Of a DNA stretch of 15,976 nucleotides, positions 1-7,849 are shown piece by piece; positions within the stretch are counted from its first letter, which is position 1; each line of letters begins with the position of its first letter. The notes below the pieces were generated by a model that was not told the DNA's origin, ran no database searches, and saw only the letters and a program-made list of their open reading frames with translations. The position numbers and the translations under genes were made by a program. The stretch lies in contig CAZYYM010000083.1 of NCBI GenBank assembly GCA_964651385.1, forward strand, positions 1-15,976. Direction: 5' to 3'. The DNA is from GCA-001735895 sp964651385. GTDB taxonomy: Bacteria; Pseudomonadota; Gammaproteobacteria; GCA-001735895.

Positions 1-211
1 CCGTAAATCGTTGATTACAAAGAAGTTGTAAATGGGGGTGTTAAATATGGGTTAGTATGCCCTGGTTAAGTAATTTGAAGAATAAGCAGACCCTCGTACT
101 CTTCAGAGTAAGGTGCTATCTTTGTTATTTCTAAATCTATCGCTAAGGACATTATGCATCCGGTTAAGAGAAAGTGAAATTGGCTGATGTAACGATTTAT
201 TTGACGACAAG
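1..211. other. Non-coding left edge with a short inverted repeat
   Basis: No credible coding region was seen on either strand. The one structure found is a 6-bp inverted repeat with a 2-base centre (TACTCT-TC-AGAGTA, 97-110). No downstream T-tract marks it as a terminator. I found no convincing sigma-70 or sigma-54 promoter for the gene starting at 212, and its ribosome binding site is weak. Confidence 0.5.
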
Positions 212-1528
212 ATGAAAACACTTCGACTCCTATTCTTCATATTCATTGGTACTATTTCGATAATACTATTCTCCTCTATCTATGTTTTAACGCAGACCAT
301 TTCAGACGAACCTCTGGTTGTCGATATCGGAAACACCAACACTCAAACGTTAATCAGTTTAAAAGAAGGCGCCAAAGCAGCGCTCAAAGAGTTGAATTCC
401 CGGAAAAAATCTAAAGTTATCGGCCTTCGGCATGACCAAATTTCCGAGCTTCTTATTTTTCTGAACGAAAGCTTTCCATTTTTTTCAGCCAGGTATAATT
501 ACTCTAACTCACAGCTTTTTATCGTTTCGAGCATCAAGCTGCCAAAAAATATCTTTGGGGAATACCTGAATATATCGCTTGAATTTACTGACAATAAAAA
601 TTTGACCGTTGGCAGGACAAACATCGGGCAGTTGTCATTTAACAATAGCCTAATGTTTGATATGTCATTCCTTGTTGCTACTGTTCTACTCGACAATGAT
701 ATTGTCACCGTATTCAGGCAGCTATTGGAAAGCACAACGTATTCGGCCGAAAAAATCACCTTAACTATTCCGGCCCATGTCGATGTCAACCTGTTAGCGA
801 AACGCATTGAGAACCACCTGAAAAATTACCGTGAAATTTCCCTGGGCAATAATCAATCTGCTAGCGTTCAACATTATTATGCTTACCTGGTAAATCTATC
901 GGCATACACCAACGGAATTAACGAGGTACCACTGACAGAATATTTGGCGCCCCTTTTTGACGAAAGTAAAAGATTATCGGTTCATAGCGATCCAGCCGCA
1001 GAGAACAGCAATGCACTGCTCGCCCTGGCACTATTTGCCGGAGACTATAACCTTAGGGTCTTTCTTGGAAAATACCTGGATATAGAGTTGAAAAATCGCG
1101 ATAGTCAGTCGAATATCACGCTCGCTAATCGTCAGGACACGCTTTTGCATTTTCTTTATTCCGCCATCATTCAGGTGCTAGGGAATCAATTCTTAAGTGG
1201 CAAAATCGGTGAACTGAAGGAAATAATAGACATGGACAGTGGTGGCAGTGGTTTCAGTTTTATTGACCTGGCCGCCGATAGGGCGGGTATCGCATTTGCC
1301 GTGTTAGCAACAGATAAACCGGGAGGGGCATCACGTTTGCAATTATATATGTCTAAGAACGACCGGGAAGGCGCCTATTTACCTGATTTCATTCAACTTC
1401 AGGAGAACTTGAATCTGTCGGTTTTTGAATTTAAATTTGAAAACATAAACTCAGCTGAATACTTACAGGTTGTAAACGAAATTGACCGGAGAATTAGCCT
1501 GTTAGCTTTGTATAATTCCTCACCTTAA
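212..1528 (+). CDS. Unrecognised membrane-anchored protein, probably periplasmic
   Basis: I do not recognise this 438-residue protein. It starts with a basic residue pair and a hydrophobic segment (about residues 5-27), so it is probably anchored in the inner membrane by its N-terminus with the rest in the periplasm. An uncleaved signal sequence is as likely as a cleaved one. Residues 100-160 alternate hydrophobic and polar positions, as in a beta-rich fold. Residues 265-330 look helical. The most distinctive stretch is GGSGFSFIDLAADRAG at 344-359, which could be a conserved family motif. No catalytic signature, lipobox or PEP-CTERM tail is visible. The ATG has only a weak Shine-Dalgarno. The gene is alone on its strand and ends 13 bp from the convergent beta-barrel gene. 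A role linked to the neighbouring exopolysaccharide genes is only a guess from position. Confidence 0.8.
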   Translation: MKTLRLLFFIFIGTISIILFSSIYVLTQTISDEPLVVDIGNTNTQTLISLKEGAKAALKELNSRKKSKVIGLRHDQISELLIFLNESFPFFSARYNYSNSQLFIVSSIKLPKNIFGEYLNISLEFTDNKNLTVGRTNIGQLSFNNSLMFDMSFLVATVLLDNDIVTVFRQLLESTTYSAEKITLTIPAHVDVNLLAKRIENHLKNYREISLGNNQSASVQHYYAYLVNLSAYTNGINEVPLTEYLAPLFDESKRLSVHSDPAAENSNALLALALFAGDYNLRVFLGKYLDIELKNRDSQSNITLANRQDTLLHFLYSAIIQVLGNQFLSGKIGELKEIIDMDSGGSGFSFIDLAADRAGIAFAVLATDKPGGASRLQLYMSKNDREGAYLPDFIQLQENLNLSVFEFKFENINSAEYLQVVNEIDRRISLLALYNSSP

Positions 1529-1541
1529 CTCTAACCATCCA

Positions 1542-2933
1542 TTAAAAAGTTGCCTGCCACCTCAGACTAAGCAGCTCCTGTTTATACTCATTTACAATGA
1601 CGTCAGACTTCTGCTTTGTTTTTCTAAGTTCCAAGGCAAGGCTGGAATTTTGAGATATTTGCCGACTATAAGTCATGCTGGCATCGTCGATGATGTTTTT
1701 CTGACTCGTTTGACTTTTCTGGCTAGAAATGGCCACCTGAAAGGAACTCAAGGCCGAAAGTGTACGTTTTACCTGGATACTCAACCCGTCGGTTTTTTCT
1801 TCGTCGATACCATTTACTTTCAGGCTTCGAGACTGCTCAAAATAAGACAGGGTTATATCCGTTCTCTGGCCAGTTGCCGTTATCGCTACCGAGCCATTCT
1901 TGACCAATAATGGCGTTATTGATAATGCCTGACTGCTGGGTGCAAAAGCCGTTTGATCTGCTGTCTGCTCAATGAGTAAGGCTCTCGTGGTTGTTACCGT
2001 TTCGTCATAATTCAGCGCGTAAGTTATCCGGCTGGTTTTTAGAAACGTATCCAGCGTATAGGTCGTGTCATCTCCCCTTTTACCGGCACCCAATCTAACA
2101 GAACTATTCTTGTCAGGTGTCCAGTGAATCCCGATATTAGTATTGGTATCGTTGAGAAATGGGTCACCACTGTCGGTATTGGTCTTATCGAGTGCGAGAA
2201 ACATACGGTACTTTTGGCTAAATCGATAATTTATCTCGGCATTGAAGGTGTCGATTTGCTCGTCGCTACCAGAGGTACTGGCGATTCTACTATTAACTGC
2301 TGCCTTCCAGTTTAGTTTTTTTAGTGAATTGCGACTACTCAAACCCAGGGACACACCAATACTGTCTGAGCCTTCTCCATTTTCAAAATCAGCGTAATCA
2401 GCATTGATGGCTGACTGGTAGTTGACTGCATCGCCCCACTTACCCTGTAAATCTGTGCCGATGCCTGCGGTTCGAAGCTCTCGCGTATTATTCGATTGAA
2501 TAACTGGATTAACAGTCTGGACGCCATCTGAACTCACATTCGTTTGCTTTATAGTACCTGTTAGATACGAGGTCCAACGATCGGGAATATGGCTGATTCC
2601 TGATCTTAACGTCAGCGATTGATCTATTTTGTCATTCTGTGAGAGGCCACTGGAATATATACCGATTAAGGAATAATCAAGCAAAAAGTCACTTTTCGAA
2701 CCCGTCACCTGGTAGAGAATACCGGGTGAAATTCTGGTGATTTGGCCTGATTCGTCTAACGATGCAGTTTCGTTCGATAGAAAAGACTCTTCGAGTTCCA
2801 GTGTTGGCGTTAATCTGGATTGTGATAATGCCGAACAGGAACCCATTAACAACAATACGGACAACCCGGTGGACAGGCTGCGAGAGAATATCGGACTCTG
2901 CATGCTATGGTTGGCTAACCTTCGGAAAATCAT
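1542..2933 (-). CDS. XrtA/PEP-CTERM-associated outer-membrane beta-barrel protein
   Basis: This 463-residue protein is probably an outer-membrane beta-barrel of the type found beside XrtA exopolysaccharide genes (TIGR03016-like). It has a signal peptide at about residues 17-36. After that come many alternating, Ser/Thr/Asn/Asp-rich amphipathic strands with no long hydrophobic helix. The last residue is Phe, as is typical of barrels inserted by the BAM complex. By analogy it may help pass or hold the polysaccharide at the cell surface, but no function is proven by sequence. The start overlaps the kinase stop by 4 bp (ATGA), which suggests translational coupling. A start at Met11 (codon ending at 2903) would give a more usual signal peptide and cannot be excluded. 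The MGSC sequence at residues 30-33 is a poor lipobox. This is the last gene of the block, and no terminator was seen in the 13-bp gap to the convergent gene. Confidence 0.8.
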   Translation of the reverse strand: MIFRRLANHSMQSPIFSRSLSTGLSVLLLMGSCSALSQSRLTPTLELEESFLSNETASLDESGQITRISPGILYQVTGSKSDFLLDYSLIGIYSSGLSQNDKIDQSLTLRSGISHIPDRWTSYLTGTIKQTNVSSDGVQTVNPVIQSNNTRELRTAGIGTDLQGKWGDAVNYQSAINADYADFENGEGSDSIGVSLGLSSRNSLKKLNWKAAVNSRIASTSGSDEQIDTFNAEINYRFSQKYRMFLALDKTNTDSGDPFLNDTNTNIGIHWTPDKNSSVRLGAGKRGDDTTYTLDTFLKTSRITYALNYDETVTTTRALLIEQTADQTAFAPSSQALSITPLLVKNGSVAITATGQRTDITLSYFEQSRSLKVNGIDEEKTDGLSIQVKRTLSALSSFQVAISSQKSQTSQKNIIDDASMTYSRQISQNSSLALELRKTKQKSDVIVNEYKQELLSLRWQATF

Positions 2934-3988
2934 CCAGGCGGATTTTCATATTTGTAATATCCATAATTGCCCACCTGAGTTTTTTCTCGTGCCTGATTCA
3001 ATAACAGTAAAACAATTTTATTAGAGAGCATGCTCAGACTTTTCTTGATATCCTGTCTCAGTGTTTTCTCTGCTTCGATAACCAGGACTACCTGCCCCAT
3101 ATGAGTCGCCAGCACACTGGCTTCTGTCGGTAACAAAAGTGGCGGAGAATCAAAAATAATTATCCGGTCTTTATAATACGACGAGATTTCTCTGACAAAC
3201 TTTTCCATTGCTTCGCTTGCGAGCAACTCGGTTGCATGCGACGTTCTGTTCCCTGCTGTCATCAAAGTGAGGGAGGGAATATTAGTGCTGTGCAGGACCC
3301 GGCTCATGTCCTTAACTTTTCCCTTTAAGAGGTCTGTTAACCCATATTCCGAATGATAGTTAAAAATCTCGTGATGTGATGCTTTATTCACATCAGCATC
3401 GATTAAAAGAACATGTTTATCCCTTTCCATGGCGATGCTGATCGCCAGGTTTATCGCAGAAAATGACTTACCCTCGCCATCTAATGAACTGGTAAGCATA
3501 ATGACGTTGGAATTATCGACAACAGTTGCGCCTTTACCCATAATGTTATTCAGTAAAGGCCGCTTGACCATACGAAAGGTATTGCCTAGCAATGTATTTA
3601 TAGTATCCGGGGTTATATAACCTTTCCTGGCCAACATACCGAGGTCTAACTCGACCGGGTGGGAAAAAGATTTCAGCGGGTTGATAGATAGAATGCCTGA
3701 TTCAGGGTATACCGTATTTTCATCGTAGAGATTCGAAAAATCGAAGTCGATTTCAGGTTCTTTATATTTAGATTGCCGCTTAACCACACCATGTGCTTCG
3801 GATAGTTCCTCATCAAGCGGGATATCAATATGAACCGATTCTTTACTATTCCCAAAACTGGTAATAAGCGCTCGCTCAGCTACATCAATTTTCGGTACAG
3901 GGAGGGCATCGGCAGATTTTTTTTGGCCATCAACCTGTACTTCGGGCTTATCCTTCATTTTTTTGAAAGCTTTGGCGAAAAGACTCAC
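2930..3988 (-). CDS. XrtA-associated BY-type tyrosine autokinase (cytoplasmic Wzc-like domain)
   Basis: This is a cytoplasmic P-loop tyrosine autokinase of 352 residues, like those paired with Wzz-type proteins in PEP-CTERM EPS loci (TIGR03018-like). Visible motifs are Walker A SSLDGEGKS (167-175), Walker A' LLIDADVNK (194-202), Walker B IIIFDSPP (276-283), and a C-terminal tyrosine cluster (Y342, Y344, Y345, Y347) as the likely autophosphorylation tail. In BY kinases, cycles of phosphorylation of this tail control polysaccharide chain length and export together with the membrane partner, here the gene just upstream. The first 110 residues are charged, low in hydrophobicity and likely a flexible linker. 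The Walker A' has Asn-Lys where BY kinases usually have an arginine. The start is a GTG whose TGA overlap (GTGA, 3985-3988) couples it to the chain-length gene. Confidence 0.9.
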   Translation of the reverse strand: MSLFAKAFKKMKDKPEVQVDGQKKSADALPVPKIDVAERALITSFGNSKESVHIDIPLDEELSEAHGVVKRQSKYKEPEIDFDFSNLYDENTVYPESGILSINPLKSFSHPVELDLGMLARKGYITPDTINTLLGNTFRMVKRPLLNNIMGKGATVVDNSNVIMLTSSLDGEGKSFSAINLAISIAMERDKHVLLIDADVNKASHHEIFNYHSEYGLTDLLKGKVKDMSRVLHSTNIPSLTLMTAGNRTSHATELLASEAMEKFVREISSYYKDRIIIFDSPPLLLPTEASVLATHMGQVVLVIEAEKTLRQDIKKSLSMLSNKIVLLLLNQAREKTQVGNYGYYKYENPPG

Positions 3989-5565
3989 AATGCCATCACC
4001 TTAAGTTGTAATGCACTTAATATCAGGACACCCTTGCTATGAACAAAAATTAACACCGCACCAGTGGCGACAAGTAACACGTTAGCCAAAGAAAACATTA
4101 ACAGATTCCGGCGACGTTTTGACAGTACTTCGGCTGTATCGAACTTGTTTACAGTGCCTAATACGGGATACCCAAGTACCGTGCCTAATTCATTCTGATT
4201 ATAAAATACCGGTCGTAATAATGATATCAATAGGCCAACACCGTAGCCGATACCGAGGGCCAGGATTAAAACAGCGCTATCAAACAATGCTCGATTCGGA
4301 AATTTTGGTGTCAGCGATGCAAACGGTGGTTCGATCACTCTAAATTTGACCTGTTCGGTGCCGGATTCCACATCTTCGGATATTTTTGCCTGCTCCCGGC
4401 GCTTTACCAATTCGTTATAATTTTTCTTGTGCACCTCGTAGTCCCTGTTGAGGCGTTGAAGTTCGGCTTCGATCTGGGGAACGACATCCACCAGATTTTT
4501 CAAACTTTCCTGCTTGCGTTCTAATGACGCAACGCGGGTTTTGTATGTGGAAATGTCACCTTCAATTTGCGTTATCAATATCAACAATTCCTGATATACC
4601 GGATTGCCCGTATCGGTAACTCCATCCGATTTGCTCTTCCGCGTCTTTTCAATCTCTTTATCTCGACGCTTCTTGAGCGATTCCAGAACAAGTTCCGCAT
4701 TGATCACATCCGGATGCTGTTCTGTGTAGAGTAATAACAAATCCTGTAGTTTAGTTTCCTGGTCATTGATTCGATCATCAAGACTACTGGTAGTACTGGT
4801 ACTGGTATTTTCAATAGCCTTAGTTGTCTTTAGACTTTCCAGTTGCAACTTTATTTTATCACGACGGTTAGTTGACTCATCTAAAGACAATTTTGCCTGT
4901 TCCAACCTGTTGCTATTGTCCTGCAATTGCGAATAGTAATTCGCCCCGTTGTTAGGCATGACACCGACATTCTTTCGCTTGAATTCCTCTCGACGTTGTT
5001 CCGCATCCCGCAACAGCTGATCGTATTTTGCAATTTGCTTGTCGAGAAATTCAATCGCCGAATCGGATTGAGTGACGGAGGTGCCCAACGTATCTTCGAC
5101 AAAAATGTCAAGCAATGTCTGAACCATTCTCGTTGCTCTTTGACGGCTCTCATCGGAGTAGGTAATTGTATAGGTACCTGTCCTTTCCTTAGCTGTTATT
5201 TCGACGCGACTGCGAATTTTCTGTATCAATTTCTCCATTTCTTTTGGCGTCTGGACATCTATATCCATATCCATCAGTCGCGCTGCTCGTTCCAGATTGG
5301 GGCGACTCAAGAGTTTCCCGATCATTAATCGGACGATGGCCTGGAAATCAGACTGGATTGCAAGACCTCGCAGCAGTGGCTTAAGCACTGAAGACGAATC
5401 GATATAGACTTTCGTTTCTGCCGTATAGCGATCCTTAATTTGATCCACGGCTACAATTCCACCAATTAGAAGAGGCCAGGCCACTATGATCGCTATCCAG
5501 CGATTCTTCCAAATACCCCGTATGTAATGTAATACCAGTGCTTTAATTTCATCGAGTTCTTCCAT
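3985..5565 (-). CDS. Wzz-like chain-length determinant / polysaccharide co-polymerase (XrtA type)
   Basis: This 526-residue inner-membrane protein matches the plan of the XrtA-associated chain-length determinants (TIGR03007-like). It has a Wzz domain with a first membrane segment at about residues 23-40. A long periplasmic coiled-coil region follows (about 165-395, rich in Lys, Glu, Gln and Leu). The pre-membrane PPFASLTPKFPNR (413-425) and a second membrane segment (428-450) come next. A third hydrophobic stretch at about 488-508 suggests an extra C-terminal helix. The protein probably sets the length of the exopolysaccharide and docks the kinase encoded next, with which its gene overlaps by 4 bp. 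The start is fixed by an in-frame stop five codons upstream. It lies 22 bp after the export lipoprotein gene and has a poor ribosome binding site, so coupling to the upstream gene is likely. Confidence 0.92.
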   Translation of the reverse strand: MEELDEIKALVLHYIRGIWKNRWIAIIVAWPLLIGGIVAVDQIKDRYTAETKVYIDSSSVLKPLLRGLAIQSDFQAIVRLMIGKLLSRPNLERAARLMDMDIDVQTPKEMEKLIQKIRSRVEITAKERTGTYTITYSDESRQRATRMVQTLLDIFVEDTLGTSVTQSDSAIEFLDKQIAKYDQLLRDAEQRREEFKRKNVGVMPNNGANYYSQLQDNSNRLEQAKLSLDESTNRRDKIKLQLESLKTTKAIENTSTSTTSSLDDRINDQETKLQDLLLLYTEQHPDVINAELVLESLKKRRDKEIEKTRKSKSDGVTDTGNPVYQELLILITQIEGDISTYKTRVASLERKQESLKNLVDVVPQIEAELQRLNRDYEVHKKNYNELVKRREQAKISEDVESGTEQVKFRVIEPPFASLTPKFPNRALFDSAVLILALGIGYGVGLLISLLRPVFYNQNELGTVLGYPVLGTVNKFDTAEVLSKRRRNLLMFSLANVLLVATGAVLIFVHSKGVLILSALQLKVMAL

Positions 5566-5587
5566 CGGAATGAGGCATCAATCCCAT

Positions 5588-6205
5588 TTAAAACCAGGAC
5601 TCTGGAATAATGATAGTATCGCCCGGGAGCACGACTCGATTCCTGCTAATGTCGCCCCCCCTGATCAGTGAATCAAGTTCCACCGTATACTGCCTGGCAA
5701 CCCCCTTTTCTTTTCTAATTAACTGCGCATTGTCGCCATCAGCAAACTCGGATAATCCCTGCACTTCAATCATGACATCCAGTAGCGTCATGCCAGTCCG
5801 ATAAGGAATTGTCTTGGGATTAGTAGCGTTTCCGATAACACGAATCTGTTGATCAACGGTACTGTTGAACCCTGACACCATGACAGACACACGGGGCGTG
5901 CGAATAAAAGTGGCCAACCGGTTTTCGATGCTCCTGGATATATCGACAGCCTTAAGGCCGGCAACATCAAGATCATCTATCAATGGCGATGATATGCGCC
6001 CATCAGGTCGAACCACGACATTTGAACTCAAGTCGGGATTTCTCCAGACGAATATCTGCAACTGATCTCCCGGACCAATGAGATATTCGGATGTATGTTG
6101 CACCCCGGATTCCGGCAACAGCGTAGATTGCGTTGAAGCACAACCCAGCATCGTTAAAAGTAATAATGCAGCGGCTAATCGAATTAAAGTTTTATATGTC
6201 AACAT
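5588..6205 (-). CDS. Polysaccharide export outer-membrane lipoprotein (Wza-like, XrtA type)
   Basis: This 205-residue secreted lipoprotein belongs to the polysaccharide export family (TIGR03027-like short form). It has a lipoprotein signal peptide with lipobox MLGC, the lipid-bearing Cys being residue 22. A Poly_export domain follows at about residues 38-113, starting YLIGPGDQLQIFVW. An SLBB-type beta-grasp is at about 119-170, and the protein ends in PGDTIIIPESWF, a common ending in this family. Being about half the length of E. coli Wza, it lacks the C-terminal amphipathic helix that forms the Wza outer-membrane pore. The barrel protein encoded at the other end of the block may fill that role (inference). 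It is the first gene of the four-gene block, and the 273 bp upstream carry a candidate promoter and repeats. Confidence 0.92.
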   Translation of the reverse strand: MLTYKTLIRLAAALLLLTMLGCASTQSTLLPESGVQHTSEYLIGPGDQLQIFVWRNPDLSSNVVVRPDGRISSPLIDDLDVAGLKAVDISRSIENRLATFIRTPRVSVMVSGFNSTVDQQIRVIGNATNPKTIPYRTGMTLLDVMIEVQGLSEFADGDNAQLIRKEKGVARQYTVELDSLIRGGDISRNRVVLPGDTIIIPESWF

Positions 6206-6261
6206 TGATGTGAACTGGAATTATTGATTGAGAAATAGATAGACAAAATTAATGCATCTTC

Positions 6262-6289
6262 TCTATCTATACTGATCTATCTATACTGA
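6262..6289. repeat. Perfect 14-bp tandem direct repeat
   Basis: Two exact, adjacent copies of TCTATCTATACTGA (6262-6275 and 6276-6289) lie 57-84 bp upstream of the export lipoprotein start. The 9-mer TGATCTATC at the repeat junction (6273-6281) recurs at 6401-6409. This could be a regulator binding array or a slippage product. Confidence 0.95.
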
Positions 6290-6319
6290 CGATCTGTCTA
6301 ATATTTATTGACAGCAGGC

Positions 6320-6348
6320 ATCGTAGCAATTGCTATAGCGTTTTCCAA
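6320..6348 (-). promoter_or_regulatory. Candidate sigma-70 promoter for the export operon
   Basis: Reading the reverse strand, -35 TTGGAA (6343-6348) and -10 TACGAT (6320-6325) are 17 bp apart, each matching consensus at 4 of 6 bases. Transcription would start near 6313 and leave a leader of about 108 bases that includes the tandem repeat. A perfect palindrome lies in the spacer and touches the -10. This is a moderate match, and chance is possible. Confidence 0.3.
6324..6335. repeat. 12-bp perfect palindrome TAGCAATTGCTA
   Basis: TAGCAATTGCTA equals its own reverse complement. It overlaps the spacer and the upstream edge of the -10 of the candidate export-operon promoter, where a repressor site would be expected. 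The binding protein is unknown. Confidence 0.85.
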
Positions 6349-6478
6349 GGAGTATTAACTTTTTCTATTGTACATGCTATCTAAAGTCTCATAATTAGGG
6401 TGATCTATCACTTAAAAACGGGCCTGATTTACTCGGTAAACAATTATTTCCAAGCTCAATAAGCATAGTACAGTATGG

Positions 6479-7849
6479 TTAAATCTCAATACCTAACCGC
6501 TCAATCAGCGAATAAAGTGTGGGTCTGGAAACATCGAGTAGTTTCGACGCTTTGGATATATTTCCGTCAACCTCTTGTAACACACGAATAATGGCGCGTT
6601 TTTCGGCGCTGTTCCTCGCCATTGCCAGAGTCAGTACAGCCTCCGTATTTTCCTGATCAATATCTGTCTCCGACAAATCGCTCTCGATCAGTAAATCCTC
6701 TACTTGAATATAGGCACTATTCGACATAATCACAGCTCTTCGAATAATTTTTTCGAGTTCACGAATGTTTCCTCGACATTCGTACCGTAGCAAAGCATTT
6801 TCGGCCGATCGATTAAATCCTTTTATCAGTTTGTCCTGCTGTTTGACATAGCGATCCAGAAATACCTGAGACAGAAGAAGAATATCATCATCCCGATCTC
6901 TCAATGGTGGCAATTCAATGTTAATGTCACTAATCCGGAAATACAGATCCTCCCGAAATAACTTCTGCTCAATCATATCCTTCAGCGGCCTGTGGGTCGC
7001 ACAAATTACCCGGGTTTCGATTGGAATTTCCTTTACCCCACCTACCCTTTCGATCACTCTTTCCTGGAGAAATCGCAGCATTTTTGCCTGCAAATCCATT
7101 GGCATATCGCCTATTTCATCAAGAAATAAAGTACCGCCGTTTGCGACTTCCACCTTACCCATTTTCTGTCTGGTGGCACCTGTAAAAGATCCTTTTTCAT
7201 GACCAAAAAGCTCGCTTTCAAGCAGATTTTCAGGTATGGCGGCACAATTTATCGCAACAAAATTACCTTCTGAGTAACGACTAAGATCATGTAAGGCGCG
7301 TGCGATCACTTCCTTACCGGTGCCACTTTCTCCGAGTACCAATACACTAAGATCACTGGGCGCTACTTTTTCAACTGTGTTACAAATGCCAAGCATTTTA
7401 GGGCTGGATGTAATAATGCCACTTAAAGGTGCAGCATGTTGTTCCGCCAATAACGCCTGATTTTCCTGCTCTATCTTATAGAGCCGATAAGCCCGATCTA
7501 CCACGAGAGACAATATCTTTGCGTCAACGGGCTTATTAAAAAAATCGTAGGCACCCATACTGACCGCCTTTAGAGCATTCTCCCTGTCTTCCTGTCCTGT
7601 TACCACGATGACTTTTATCGATGAATTAGCGCTAATGATCCTTTCCAGTATCAGGAAACCGACACTCACTCCGCCGGCATCCGGTGGTAATCCCAGATCA
7701 AGGGTCACAACTTGAGGGTTCTGTTCATCAATCAGTTTAAGTGCTGAATCTTCATCATCCGCCTGCAATACTTCAAAGTCGCTGAAACACCATCGCAATT
7801 GAGATTGCAACCCTGGATCGTCTTCAACAATTAATAATTTTTTAGTCAT
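6479..7849 (-). CDS. prsR: PrsR: PEP-CTERM-system sigma-54 response regulator
   Basis: This is a 456-residue NtrC-type regulator, the partner of PrsK. The receiver domain spans residues 1-120, with acidic pair E9/D10, phospho-acceptor D51, T84 and K106. An AAA+ sigma-54 activation domain covers about 145-380, with Walker A GESGTGKE (173-180), the sigma-54 contact loop GSFTGA (220-225) and Walker B LFLDEIGD (241-248). A Fis-type helix-turn-helix lies at about 427-450. In characterised PEP-CTERM systems this protein, once phosphorylated, turns on sigma-54 promoters of PEP-CTERM and EPS genes. The contact loop differs from the usual GAFTGA by Ser for Ala at position 221. The ATG overlaps the prsK stop by 4 bp (ATGA), so the pair is coupled. 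Identification rests on domain order and on the prsK and XrtA-type neighbours, and is strong. Confidence 0.93.
   Translation of the reverse strand: MTKKLLIVEDDPGLQSQLRWCFSDFEVLQADDEDSALKLIDEQNPQVVTLDLGLPPDAGGVSVGFLILERIISANSSIKVIVVTGQEDRENALKAVSMGAYDFFNKPVDAKILSLVVDRAYRLYKIEQENQALLAEQHAAPLSGIITSSPKMLGICNTVEKVAPSDLSVLVLGESGTGKEVIARALHDLSRYSEGNFVAINCAAIPENLLESELFGHEKGSFTGATRQKMGKVEVANGGTLFLDEIGDMPMDLQAKMLRFLQERVIERVGGVKEIPIETRVICATHRPLKDMIEQKLFREDLYFRISDINIELPPLRDRDDDILLLSQVFLDRYVKQQDKLIKGFNRSAENALLRYECRGNIRELEKIIRRAVIMSNSAYIQVEDLLIESDLSETDIDQENTEAVLTLAMARNSAEKRAIIRVLQEVDGNISKASKLLDVSRPTLYSLIERLGIEI

Larger units (their letters stand above)
6206..6478. other. Spacer between prsR and the export operon, rich in repeats
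   Basis: The 273-bp spacer holds no coding sequence. It contains a perfect 14-bp tandem repeat (6262-6289), a 12-bp palindrome (6324-6335), a GTGAT-CT-ATCAC inverted repeat (6400-6411) and further TCTATC-like words. This is the only place for a promoter of the export operon, though read-through from prsKR is possible because both run in the same direction. No convincing terminator was seen after prsR: the nearest hairpin, TTTAC-CGA-GTAAA on the reverse strand, has a stem of only 5 bp. Confidence 0.7.

Noticed and set aside
2830..2850. Lipoprotein signal in the beta-barrel protein (MGSC)
   Set aside because: Met at -3 and Gly-Ser before Cys are a poor lipobox, and the protein has the barrel pattern with a terminal Phe, so signal peptidase I is more likely.
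4927..5328. 133-codon forward open frame opposite the chain-length gene
   Set aside because: It lies wholly antisense to the coiled-coil region of a well-supported gene, has no recognisable domain and no good ribosome site.
6308..6336. Forward sigma-70 promoter with perfect TTGACA
   Set aside because: The -10 at 17 bp is TGCTAT (3 of 6), and the transcript would run into the convergent end of prsR with no gene to serve.
6330..6349. Sigma-54 promoter upstream of the export operon (TTGG ... AGC on the reverse strand)
   Set aside because: GG and GC are 11 bases apart instead of the required 10, and the other consensus bases are missing.
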